Source of the DNA: RPQJ01 sp963732415
Lineage (GTDB): Bacteria; Pseudomonadota; Gammaproteobacteria; Steroidobacterales; Steroidobacteraceae
Direction: 5' to 3'
Assembly: GCA_963732415.1 (NCBI GenBank)
Contig: CAVSZK010000009.1
Location: 124,001-188,000 of the forward strand
Length of the DNA: 64,000 bases
Part shown: positions 42,939 through 50,238 of the stretch, piece by piece
How the letters are laid out: the number at the start of each line of letters is the position of its first letter
How positions within the stretch are numbered: the stretch's first letter is position 1
Position numbers and translations under genes: made by a program
The notes under the pieces: model-generated
What the model was told of the DNA's origin: nothing
What the model saw: the letters and a program-made list of their open reading frames with translations, nothing else
The model's database searches: none

Positions 42939-43638
42939 CGTCTCCGGCCGGTCTGCCGACGAAGGCATAGCCATGCCCCCACACGGTCTGTATGAACCGC
43001 GCGGGCTTGCCGGTGTCACCGATCTTGTGGCGCAACCGACTCACCGCGATGTCGACCGCGCGCGTGAGCAGCGAAGCGTCGATCCCCCTCAGCTCGGCCT
43101 GGATCTCGTCGCGCGACATCTTGCTGCCCGCATTTCGCGCGAGCACGCCCAGCAGGTCGAATTCCATCGAGGTCAATTCAACTGGCGCGCCGTCCACGCT
43201 TACCGTACGAGCGTCCAGCTCGATCCGCAGGCCGTCGAAATCCAGCTGGCGGCGTCCGCTGCCCGCTGCGGCACGCGCCTCCGCGCGGCGCAACACCGAC
43301 TGGATGCGAGCTACCAGTTCCCTGGGCTCGAATGGCTTGCAGACGTAGTCGTCAGCGCCGAGCTCGAGTCCCGAAACGCGATCGATGACGTCGTCTCGAG
43401 CGGTCAGCATCACGATCGGGATCGAGCTCTTCCTGCGAACTTCGCGGCAGATTTCGAAACCGTCCCGCCGAGGCAGCATCACGTCAAGCAGCAGCAGGTC
43501 CGGATTGACGCTCTCCAGGCGGGCGAGCCCGGTTTCGGCATCCGGTGCGCACACCAGGTCGATGCCGAATCGACCGAGATACGTCTTGAGCAGCTCCGAG
43601 TGCCGCCTGTCGTCGTCGATGAGAAGAATCCTTGTCAC
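42931..43638 (-). CDS. OmpR-family response regulator
   Basis: The 235-residue protein has a receiver domain (about 1-115) with the acidic pocket IDDD, phospho-acceptor Asp52 (LLLLDVMLP), Thr in TARDD and Lys in CKPFEP. A winged-helix DNA-binding domain follows (about 130-228), ending RFIQTVWGHGYAFV. It would bind tandem direct repeats when phosphorylated by the coupled kinase. Two TCGTTAC repeats one helical turn apart sit in its own upstream region. Confidence 0.94.
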   Translation of the reverse strand: MTRILLIDDDRRHSELLKTYLGRFGIDLVCAPDAETGLARLESVNPDLLLLDVMLPRRDGFEICREVRRKSSIPIVMLTARDDVIDRVSGLELGADDYVCKPFEPRELVARIQSVLRRAEARAAAGSGRRQLDFDGLRIELDARTVSVDGAPVELTSMEFDLLGVLARNAGSKMSRDEIQAELRGIDASLLTRAVDIAVSRLRHKIGDTGKPARFIQTVWGHGYAFVGRPAGDDV

Positions 43639-43652
43639 GGCGCCATGTTAAC

Positions 43653-43678
43653 CGGTCGCCGGCCAACGGTCGCCGGCC
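43653..43678. repeat. Perfect 12-base direct repeat upstream of the response regulator gene
   Basis: CGGTCGCCGGCC occurs at 43653-43664 and again at 43667-43678, two bases apart. It lies just before the start of the response-regulator gene on the minus strand, in its probable leader. It may be incidental GC-rich duplication or a second protein site. Confidence 0.7.
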
Positions 43679-43697
43679 GCTGGGCGCTTGTTTCGAT

Positions 43698-43714
43698 TCG
43701 TTACAAATCGTTAC
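43698..43714. promoter_or_regulatory. Candidate OmpR-type operator: two TCGTTAC repeats 10 bases apart
   Basis: TCGTTAC occurs at 43698-43704 and 43708-43714, a 10-base period that puts both on one face of the helix. This is the arrangement bound by OmpR-family dimers. It is centred about 65 bases from the response-regulator start and about 95 from the lipoprotein start, so it could control both. Binding is inferred. Confidence 0.5.
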
Positions 43715-43799
43715 CGGCCAGAGACCACTTCGACGCCCGGGTTCGAGAAACTCTCCTCCCGCGACAAACATCCCCCCACGACAACCGAAGGATCAGGAA

Positions 43800-45164
43800 A
43801 TGGTCAACCCAATCAAACTTATCTCCGCAGCTGCGCTGGCCGTCGTGCTGGCCGGCTGCAGTGATTCCAACAACAAGAAGCCGGATGAGGTGGTCCCCCC
43901 GCCGGCACAGTTCAAAGTCCAGGCACTGCATGCCTCGCCCGACGCCCCGATGGTAAACATCTCCATAGGTGCTGGCACGATTTCCGATGTCGACTACAAG
44001 GAGGGCACTGGTGCGCTGGCACTCGATGTCGGCACCTACACGGTCAAGGTCGACGGCATCCTGCCCGGTGGGAACGCCACCGTGATCGGACCAGTCGACC
44101 TGGCCTTCGCTGCCGACACGCTTTACCGCATCGTCGCTGTCGGCGGCGTCGCAGACATCGAGGCGCTGGTCCTCGAGCAGCCCGACACTGCGGTACCTGC
44201 CGGTTCGGTGCGCCTGCGCCTCGTGCATGCTGCTCCGATGGCGCCTCAGGTCGACGTGTTCCTCACCGCGCCGGGCGCGGACCTGACCGCGACGGCGCCT
44301 GCTGGCACGTTCTCGTTCGGCGAAGACCTCGGCCCGCTCGAGGTACCGGCCGGCGACTACCAGGCACGCGTGACGCTGACGGGCGATGCTGCCGCGGTCG
44401 TCTACGACACTGGAACCATCACGCTTGCATCCGGGGGCAACCTGCTGATTGCGGCCGTTGAGAACACCGCGACAGGCGCCGCTCCGATCAGCCTGGTCGT
44501 CCAGGACGGCAGCGGATCGTCGGAAATCCTCGATGCGGCGACGCCGGCCGACCTGCGGGTCGTGCACGCCTCCCCCGACGCGCCCCCGGTGGACGTGGTC
44601 GTCAATGATGACTTTGCCAACCCACTGGTATCGGACCTCGGCTACCCGGATTTCACGCCCTTCGTGAGCGTCCCGCCGGCGACCTACAACGTCAAGGTCA
44701 CCGACTCCGCGACCCAGACCGTAGTGCCGATCGACGCCGACCTGGACCTGATGGCTGGCGTCCGATACACGGTCCTCGCAGTGGGCAACCTCGCGGATCT
44801 CGAGCCGCTGGTCGAGACCGACGACGCGCGTCGCGTGGCGACGAACGCCAAGGTGCGGATCATTCACGCCTCGCCGACCGCCCAGGCCGTCGACATCTAC
44901 GTCACGGTGCCCGGCGTCGACATCAACACGGTCGGGCCGACGCTGACGGCAGTGCCGTTCAAGGCCAACACCGGCTTCATCGCGCTGGCCGCAGGGTCCT
45001 ATGACGTTACCGTCACGCCGACCGGGACCAAGGACGCGGCGATCGGTCCGGCGACCATCACCGTCGACAACGGCGGGGTCTACACGGCCGTTGCGCGCGA
45101 CGCTGAAGGCGGTGCCGGCGGCGCGCCGCTGGGACTGATCCTGATGGACGATTTCGCGCCGTAG
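43800..45164 (+). CDS. Lipoprotein with four DUF4397-like repeats
   Basis: The 454-residue protein has a lipoprotein signal, lipobox VLAGC (Cys about 20). The body holds about four beta-rich repeats, each opening like FKVQALHASPDAP, LRLVHAAPMAP, LRVVHASPDAPPVDV or VRIIHASPTAQAVDI, the DUF4397 hallmark. Repeats also share a GxYxVxVT-type strand. The role of this family is unknown; a surface or periplasmic binding role is likely. It diverges from the two-component operon across a region with a candidate regulator site, so it may be a target. A strong terminator follows. Confidence 0.85.
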   Translation: MVNPIKLISAAALAVVLAGCSDSNNKKPDEVVPPPAQFKVQALHASPDAPMVNISIGAGTISDVDYKEGTGALALDVGTYTVKVDGILPGGNATVIGPVDLAFAADTLYRIVAVGGVADIEALVLEQPDTAVPAGSVRLRLVHAAPMAPQVDVFLTAPGADLTATAPAGTFSFGEDLGPLEVPAGDYQARVTLTGDAAAVVYDTGTITLASGGNLLIAAVENTATGAAPISLVVQDGSGSSEILDAATPADLRVVHASPDAPPVDVVVNDDFANPLVSDLGYPDFTPFVSVPPATYNVKVTDSATQTVVPIDADLDLMAGVRYTVLAVGNLADLEPLVETDDARRVATNAKVRIIHASPTAQAVDIYVTVPGVDINTVGPTLTAVPFKANTGFIALAAGSYDVTVTPTGTKDAAIGPATITVDNGGVYTAVARDAEGGAGGAPLGLILMDDFAP

Positions 45165-45194
45165 CCCCCGGCAAAAACGAAATCCCCCAAGATT

Positions 45195-45223
45195 TGCCCC
45201 GCCCATTGGCGGGGCATTTTTTT
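45195..45223 (+). terminator. Rho-independent terminator after the DUF4397 lipoprotein gene
   Basis: TGCCCCGCC-CATT-GGCGGGGCA (45195-45216) is a perfect nine-pair stem with a four-base loop, followed by seven T (45217-45223). It lies 30 bases after the stop codon on the same strand. Confidence 0.95.
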
Positions 45224-45330
45224 GCAGGCCTGTCTCGCGGCCGCCCATCGCTTGACCGTTCCAGGCAAGCAGACAAGAATCGGGCGGTAAAGGCGCTGCT
45301 GCGCTGCTCGACGCCACCGAGGGCCACGAC

Positions 45331-46503
45331 ATGAGCCGCCCGACATCCCTGCTGCGCGACGGGCTCATTTCACTGGCGATCACCGCGGTGCTGCTCCTGA
45401 TAGTGAACTTCCTGCTGGTGCATTTCGCACTCGTCGTCTTCAAGCAGCCGCTTTTTCCGCGGGCACTGCTCAAATACGTCGACCCCTGCTACCTGACGCT
45501 CTACCACGATACGCACGGCGGCGAATTCCGGGACTGGGTTGCGGTCGCGGGAGATTCTTATGCCGCGGGATCCGGCGACGAGTTCCTCGATCGCAAGCCC
45601 GACTACGGGATCTTCCCCAAGCTCCGGTCACTCACTCACGACAACTATTTCGTGTTCGGCCGCGGCGGGTTCGGGAGCATCAACGCCGCGAAGGAACTGA
45701 TGTTGTGCATGGACATCCACAACGGCTCCGCCCTGCTACCAAAGGTCGAGGCGCCCAGGGAAGTGATGTTCCTCTTCTACGAAGGCAATGACCTCGACAA
45801 CAACGCCGATCACCTGCAACACGAAGGCAACGGAGAACCCGTGGGGCGGTTCGTGCGTGAGCAGATTTCGCACCCCGGGGACGCGCGGCAGCGGGCGCTG
45901 GCAATGCACTTCCCGCTGTTCGACCTGATCGGCGGGCAGTTTTCTCGTCTCGGGCGGCTGCTGTCGGATGACGACGGAAAGGACTCCCGGAAGAAATCGA
46001 ACGCTGGTGGCGCCGGGCCGGGCGGAGCGCCGGGCAACCACGCGATCGTCGGCGGCGAGGTGAGCCCGTTCCCCGAAGATCCGCAGGGCGCAGCCGCGGA
46101 ACTTGCGGGCAAACTCGATGTTCCGCTGCAGGTGTTCTTCGAATCCGTGCTGGCGACGAAGGAAAACCTTCCTGGCACTCGAATCACGATCGTCTATGTG
46201 CCTTCAGTGGTGACCACATACGCATGGCAGGACCCGATCCGGGTCCAGGCCTATCACACCGACGCGCCGGTGTTCACGAGCAAGCACGACAATGACATGC
46301 AGAGCGAACTTATACGGCAGTCAATCGCCGATTTCGCCGCCAGCAATCATTTCGGATTCTTCGATCCCACCGCGACACTGCAATCCGCAGCCGTGGCGGA
46401 GTTCATCCACGGTCCCCGGGATCCGCAGCACTTCAATGCGGCAGGAAACTGGATCGTCGCGAAAGCGCTCGCGGAGAGGCCGGCGACAGTGACGTCGCCC
46501 TAG
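45331..46503 (+). CDS. Membrane-anchored SGNH hydrolase-like protein
   Basis: The 390-residue protein has one N-terminal membrane helix (about 12-35). SGNH-type blocks follow: AGDSYAAGSGDE (GDS block I), YEGNDLDNN (block III, Asn) and DPQHFNAAGN (block V, Asp-xx-His). The nucleophile Ser and the catalytic Asp/His are present. Such enzymes add or remove acetyl groups on glycans or lipids. A low-complexity Gly/Ser/Lys insert lies near 215-245. Its stop is interlocked with that of the convergent carbamoyltransferase in one CTAG. Genes of this type are remembered next to SxtJ-DUF5989-carbamoyltransferase, so a joint pathway is likely. Confidence 0.7.
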   Translation: MSRPTSLLRDGLISLAITAVLLLIVNFLLVHFALVVFKQPLFPRALLKYVDPCYLTLYHDTHGGEFRDWVAVAGDSYAAGSGDEFLDRKPDYGIFPKLRSLTHDNYFVFGRGGFGSINAAKELMLCMDIHNGSALLPKVEAPREVMFLFYEGNDLDNNADHLQHEGNGEPVGRFVREQISHPGDARQRALAMHFPLFDLIGGQFSRLGRLLSDDDGKDSRKKSNAGGAGPGGAPGNHAIVGGEVSPFPEDPQGAAAELAGKLDVPLQVFFESVLATKENLPGTRITIVYVPSVVTTYAWQDPIRVQAYHTDAPVFTSKHDNDMQSELIRQSIADFAASNHFGFFDPTATLQSAAVAEFIHGPRDPQHFNAAGNWIVAKALAERPATVTSP

Positions 46504-48344
46504 TCCAGCTCGAAACTGGTTTCGTAGTTCTGCTTCAACCGCGGATCCTGGTCGTCCTTCTGCAGCCAGCAATTGCCTACGGCAAGCCGTTCGATCTCGG
46601 TACCCATGAAGCAGCGGAACGCATCCTCCGGAGAGCCGACGATCGGCTCGCCGCGCACGTTGAAGCTGGTGTTCACGATCACCGGGCATCCGGTCAGAGC
46701 GTTGAATGCCGAGATCAGCGCGTAGTAGCGCGGATTTGTGTCGCGGTGCACCGTCTGGATTCGCGCCGAATAGTCCACGTGTGTGACCGCGGGGATGTCG
46801 GAGCGCGGAACGTTCAGCTTCTCGATCCCGAACAGCGCTTCCTGCTCGGGTGTCATCGCCAGGCGTCGACTCTCGACGACGTCCGCCACCATCAACATGT
46901 AAGGACTGTCGCAGTCCAGCTCGAACCACTCGGCAACCTGCTCCCGCAGCACGGACGGGGCGAACGGGCGAAACGACTCGCGATACTTGACCTTGAGATT
47001 CAGCACCGACTGCATGGCTGCGGAACGGGCATCGCCCAGGATTGAACGCCCGCCAAGCGCGCGCGGCCCGAACTCCATCCTGCCCTGGAACCAGCCGAGG
47101 GCCTTGCCGTCGGCCAGGGCCCGTGCCGCAACCTGGACGATTTCGTCTTCCGTCATGACCTGGAACTTCGCGCCGGCTGCAGCCAGTCGCTGCTCGATAT
47201 CGCCCTGTGAGAAAGCCGGGCCGAGGTATGAGCCCTTCATGCGGTCGCCACCGCCGCGCATCGCCTGTCGCGGCTGGCCCATGTGCAGGTGATTTGCCGC
47301 CAGCGCTGCACCCAGGGCCCCACCCGCGTCGCCGGCAGCAGGCTGGATCCAGATGTTGCGGAATGCCCCGTCCCGGAGAACCTTGCCGTTGGCGACACAG
47401 TTGAGCGCCACACCGCCCGCGAGGCACAGGTTGGAGCTGCGCGCCTCCCTCGCGATGGAACGCGTCAGGCGCAGCACGACTTCTTCGGTCACCGCCTGCA
47501 CGGACGCGGCGAGGTCCATCTCACGCTGCGTGAGGCGCTGCTCAGCCTTTCGCGGCGGCCCACCAAAGAGCGCATCGAAACGCGCGTTGGTCATCGTGAG
47601 GCCGGTGCAGTAGTCGAAATATTCGAGATTCAGCCTGAATGTCCCGTCGGCCTTGAGATCGAGCAGATTGTCGTAAATCGCCTGTACGAACCGCGGCCGA
47701 CCGTAGGGCGCCAGGCCCATGACCTTGTACTCGCCCGAATTCACCCTGAAGCCCGTGTAATACGTGAAAGCTGAATACAGCAGGCCGAGCGAATGCGGGA
47801 AGTGTATTTCCTTGTGCACCTCGAGCTGGTTTCCCCGCCCGTAGGCCAGCGACGTCGTCGCCCACTCGCCCACGCCGTCCATCGTCAGGACGACTGCCTC
47901 GTCGAACGGTGAAGGAAAGAACGCGCTGGCCGCGTGGGACAGGTGATGCTCCGAGAACACGAACCGGTCGCGCAGTTGCTTCCTGGGGATGCCGCCGAGC
48001 GTCGCCAACTCGCGAGCCAGCATGTCGTGCAGGAACAGCTTCTCCCGCAGCCACACCGGGATAGCCATGCTGAAGCTCTTGAAGCCACGCGGGGCGAACG
48101 CCAGGTAGGTCTCGATCAGCCGCTCGAACTTCAGCAGCGGCTTGTCGTAGAAGGCAACCAGGTCGACCTGGTCGAGCCCGATGCCGCCCTCCCGCAGGCA
48201 GTACTCGACCGCGTGCCCGGGAAAGCCAGGATCGTGCTTCTTCCTGGTGAAGCGCTCCTCCTGCGCCGCGGCCACGATCTCGCCGTCACTGACCAGCGCC
48301 GCGGCGCTGTCGTGATAAAAAGCCGATATTCCGAGCAGGTGCAT
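46500..48344 (-). CDS. NodU/CmcH-family carbamoyltransferase
   Basis: The 614-residue protein has the two-domain plan of this family. The N-terminal part (about 1-350) has GISAFYHDSAAALV, EHHLSHAASAFF and MDGVGEW, the metal and adenylate region. The C-terminal part has FQGRMEFGPRALGGRSIL and VNTSFNVRGEPIV. It would transfer a carbamoyl group from carbamoyl phosphate, via carbamoyl-AMP, to a hydroxyl of an unknown sugar or lipid. The ATG at 48344 gives the usual MHLLGISAFYHD opening. It is the last of three minus-strand genes with SxtJ and DUF5989 and overlaps the SGNH gene by four bases. Confidence 0.92.
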   Translation of the reverse strand: MHLLGISAFYHDSAAALVSDGEIVAAAQEERFTRKKHDPGFPGHAVEYCLREGGIGLDQVDLVAFYDKPLLKFERLIETYLAFAPRGFKSFSMAIPVWLREKLFLHDMLARELATLGGIPRKQLRDRFVFSEHHLSHAASAFFPSPFDEAVVLTMDGVGEWATTSLAYGRGNQLEVHKEIHFPHSLGLLYSAFTYYTGFRVNSGEYKVMGLAPYGRPRFVQAIYDNLLDLKADGTFRLNLEYFDYCTGLTMTNARFDALFGGPPRKAEQRLTQREMDLAASVQAVTEEVVLRLTRSIAREARSSNLCLAGGVALNCVANGKVLRDGAFRNIWIQPAAGDAGGALGAALAANHLHMGQPRQAMRGGGDRMKGSYLGPAFSQGDIEQRLAAAGAKFQVMTEDEIVQVAARALADGKALGWFQGRMEFGPRALGGRSILGDARSAAMQSVLNLKVKYRESFRPFAPSVLREQVAEWFELDCDSPYMLMVADVVESRRLAMTPEQEALFGIEKLNVPRSDIPAVTHVDYSARIQTVHRDTNPRYYALISAFNALTGCPVIVNTSFNVRGEPIVGSPEDAFRCFMGTEIERLAVGNCWLQKDDQDPRLKQNYETSFELD

Positions 48345-48349
48345 CGTGC

Positions 48350-48499
48350 CTAGAAAATCGTATAGATAAAGGGCGCGATCGCGGAGCCCTTGGCGAGAAT
48401 CAACAGGCCGCCGAGCAGGAACATCGTCAGCAGTATCGGCAGCAGCCAGAATTTCTTCCGGACCTTCATGTAACGCCACAGTTCGCCGGGCAGGCTCAT
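48350..48499 (-). CDS. DUF5989-like 49-residue membrane protein
   Basis: This short gene reads MSLPGELWRYMKVRKKFWLL onward to a stop at 48350. It has a basic amphipathic start and one membrane helix (about 17-37), then KGSAIAPFIYTIF. The pattern is that of the DUF5989 family, very small proteins encoded between a SxtJ-like gene and a carbamoyltransferase. It lies five bases before the carbamoyltransferase start and 34 bases after the SxtJ-like stop, so the three form an operon. Function unknown; it may anchor or activate the transferase. Confidence 0.85.
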   Translation of the reverse strand: MSLPGELWRYMKVRKKFWLLPILLTMFLLGGLLILAKGSAIAPFIYTIF

Positions 48500-48533
48500 C
48501 TCGTGCACTCCAGCATCAGTTTCGATTTACGGG

Positions 48534-48953
48534 TCAGAACTGGTTCTTCAGGCTTTCAGGAGCGGGGCCTGGTGGCTCACGCCGGATCCAGTAACTCTCG
48601 GCCGCTGGATCGAGGCGCAATCTCAGGAAATCCTTGCCCATCGCCCGCATGACCAGTCCCATCGGCGTAATGACCAGGAAAAACATCACCCCGAGTGCGA
48701 TCGGACTCACGAATCGGTGCAGAAGCAGGCCGAGCCTGAGCCAGATGCGGTTGAGGGGCGCAAGCACCGACGGGAATGCCAGTGCGGCCAGCAGGAAAAA
48801 CCCGCTGACGCCGAATGCCCAGATGCGCGGCGCCCTGCCGAGAATCATCGGCAGCAGGCCCAACAGGGCGAAGAATGCAGCGAAGACCAGCCCGAAAGAC
48901 CGGTCTGAAGATCCTTTGACCTTCTCGCTGCGAGTGTAACTTTCGTGACCCAT
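48534..48953 (-). CDS. SxtJ-like membrane protein
   Basis: The 139-residue protein has a short soluble start (GHESYTRSEKVKGSSDRSFGLVFA), two N-terminal membrane helices (about 20-38 and 45-65) and a third near 85-105, and ends in a cytoplasmic tail with WIRREPPGP. The helix order and tail match SxtJ, a small membrane protein first seen in saxitoxin clusters and usually found beside carbamoyltransferases. It leads the operon with DUF5989 and the transferase. Role unknown. Confidence 0.78.
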   Translation of the reverse strand: MGHESYTRSEKVKGSSDRSFGLVFAAFFALLGLLPMILGRAPRIWAFGVSGFFLLAALAFPSVLAPLNRIWLRLGLLLHRFVSPIALGVMFFLVITPMGLVMRAMGKDFLRLRLDPAAESYWIRREPPGPAPESLKNQF

Positions 48954-49123
48954 GATTCCCTTCTACGTGCGATCCGGCACGCAGATCCCCGAACGACAGG
49001 GACAATACTTTACGCGCGAGGTGCTCGCGCGAAAAGCGCGGACCCACGCATTCAATCCCGCGCGCCATCGTCTTGACACGGGTTGCCACTGCAATCGTGG
49101 CCGCATGGGCGCAGCGCAGGGAC

Positions 49124-50065
49124 TCATCCGTCGCGGCCATCACCTGCGGGCCAGTTCAGGATCGCACCCGTCGTGATGCCAGGATCCCAGCGGATGGCCC
49201 GGTCACGCCCGGCAGTCTTTGCCGCCAGCAGCGCCTTGTCGGCCCTGTCGATGGATTCCTCGATGCTTACATCCGGGTCGAGCAGCGCGAGTCCGAACGA
49301 GGCGGTCGCGTGGATCGGCCTGCCACCCGCACAGACGACAAACGACTGCTGCCCGAAACCCGCGCTGATGCGCTCGACCAGGTGCTGCGCATCCGGCAGG
49401 TCGACTCCGGGAAGCGAGATAAGGAATTCGTCCCCACCGTAGCGGAACACCTTGTCGTAAGGCCGCAGGTGTCCGGTGACGTAGCGGACTGCACCGGCCA
49501 GGATCTGGTCACCCACCGTATGACCGTGCGTGTCGTTGATTTCCTTGAGGTGGTCCAGGTCCATGAAGGCGATGCAGCAGCTCTGCAACTCGCGCTTCGC
49601 CAGCGCGTGCCACTCACGCAGGTCTGGCAGCAGTTGCGCACGGCCGCAGGCCCCGGTCAGCGCATCGCTGCCCTTCAGGATGTCCTCGACCTCGTGACGC
49701 AGCGAGTCGAGCTCCATGTGCAGGCGATCGCTGGCGGCCATGAACTCGTCGTACGCCGCGCCGTCGATAGGCACATTGCCGGCAGCATCGCGCAACAGCG
49801 ACGCGGCGATCCGGTGCACGCGCTCGTGTTCCGCCTCCATGGCGGCAAAAACCGCCTGCGCGCGCAGTTCCGCCGATGCCTCCCCGTAATACCATCGGCC
49901 GAAGCGGCAATTGCGGTGGGCGTAGTCGGCCAGTTCGCCGGGATCACACGGCAGCCCGCAGACAATGGCGCGAATGAGATTCTCGTGCCACGAGACATGA
50001 TCCTGCGTCGCCCGCCGCAGTTGCTGCAGCGTGGCCCTCAAAATGGCCGCGTCCGTCCCGAACAT
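49124..50065 (-). CDS. DgcZ-like diguanylate cyclase with zinc-sensing CZB domain
   Basis: The 313-residue protein has an N-terminal CZB domain. Its ligand set His23, Cys53 (in CRFGRW), His80 and His84 (EHERVH) matches E. coli DgcZ (His22, Cys52, His79, His83) almost position for position. The ATG at 50065 was chosen for this reason; a GTG at 50143 is the alternative. The GGDEF domain (about 145-305) has an intact YGGDEF site. In DgcZ, zinc inhibits c-di-GMP synthesis. It is on the same strand as, and 173 bases after, the formate dehydrogenase alpha gene. Confidence 0.92.
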   Translation of the reverse strand: MFGTDAAILRATLQQLRRATQDHVSWHENLIRAIVCGLPCDPGELADYAHRNCRFGRWYYGEASAELRAQAVFAAMEAEHERVHRIAASLLRDAAGNVPIDGAAYDEFMAASDRLHMELDSLRHEVEDILKGSDALTGACGRAQLLPDLREWHALAKRELQSCCIAFMDLDHLKEINDTHGHTVGDQILAGAVRYVTGHLRPYDKVFRYGGDEFLISLPGVDLPDAQHLVERISAGFGQQSFVVCAGGRPIHATASFGLALLDPDVSIEESIDRADKALLAAKTAGRDRAIRWDPGITTGAILNWPAGDGRDG

Positions 50066-50238
50066 CAGCGCATGCCCGTATGTAGCCTCGCCGTAAGGCA
50101 ACGGTGCCACGGCCGGCGTCCGCTGACCATTCGCAACGACCACTACGTGTTGCTGGTTACGCTTCCGGCGGACTCATCCGCCACCTCGTCCAGCAGACTC
50201 ATCCTGCTGATTGACCGGCAGCCTGCCAGGTCTTGCTG

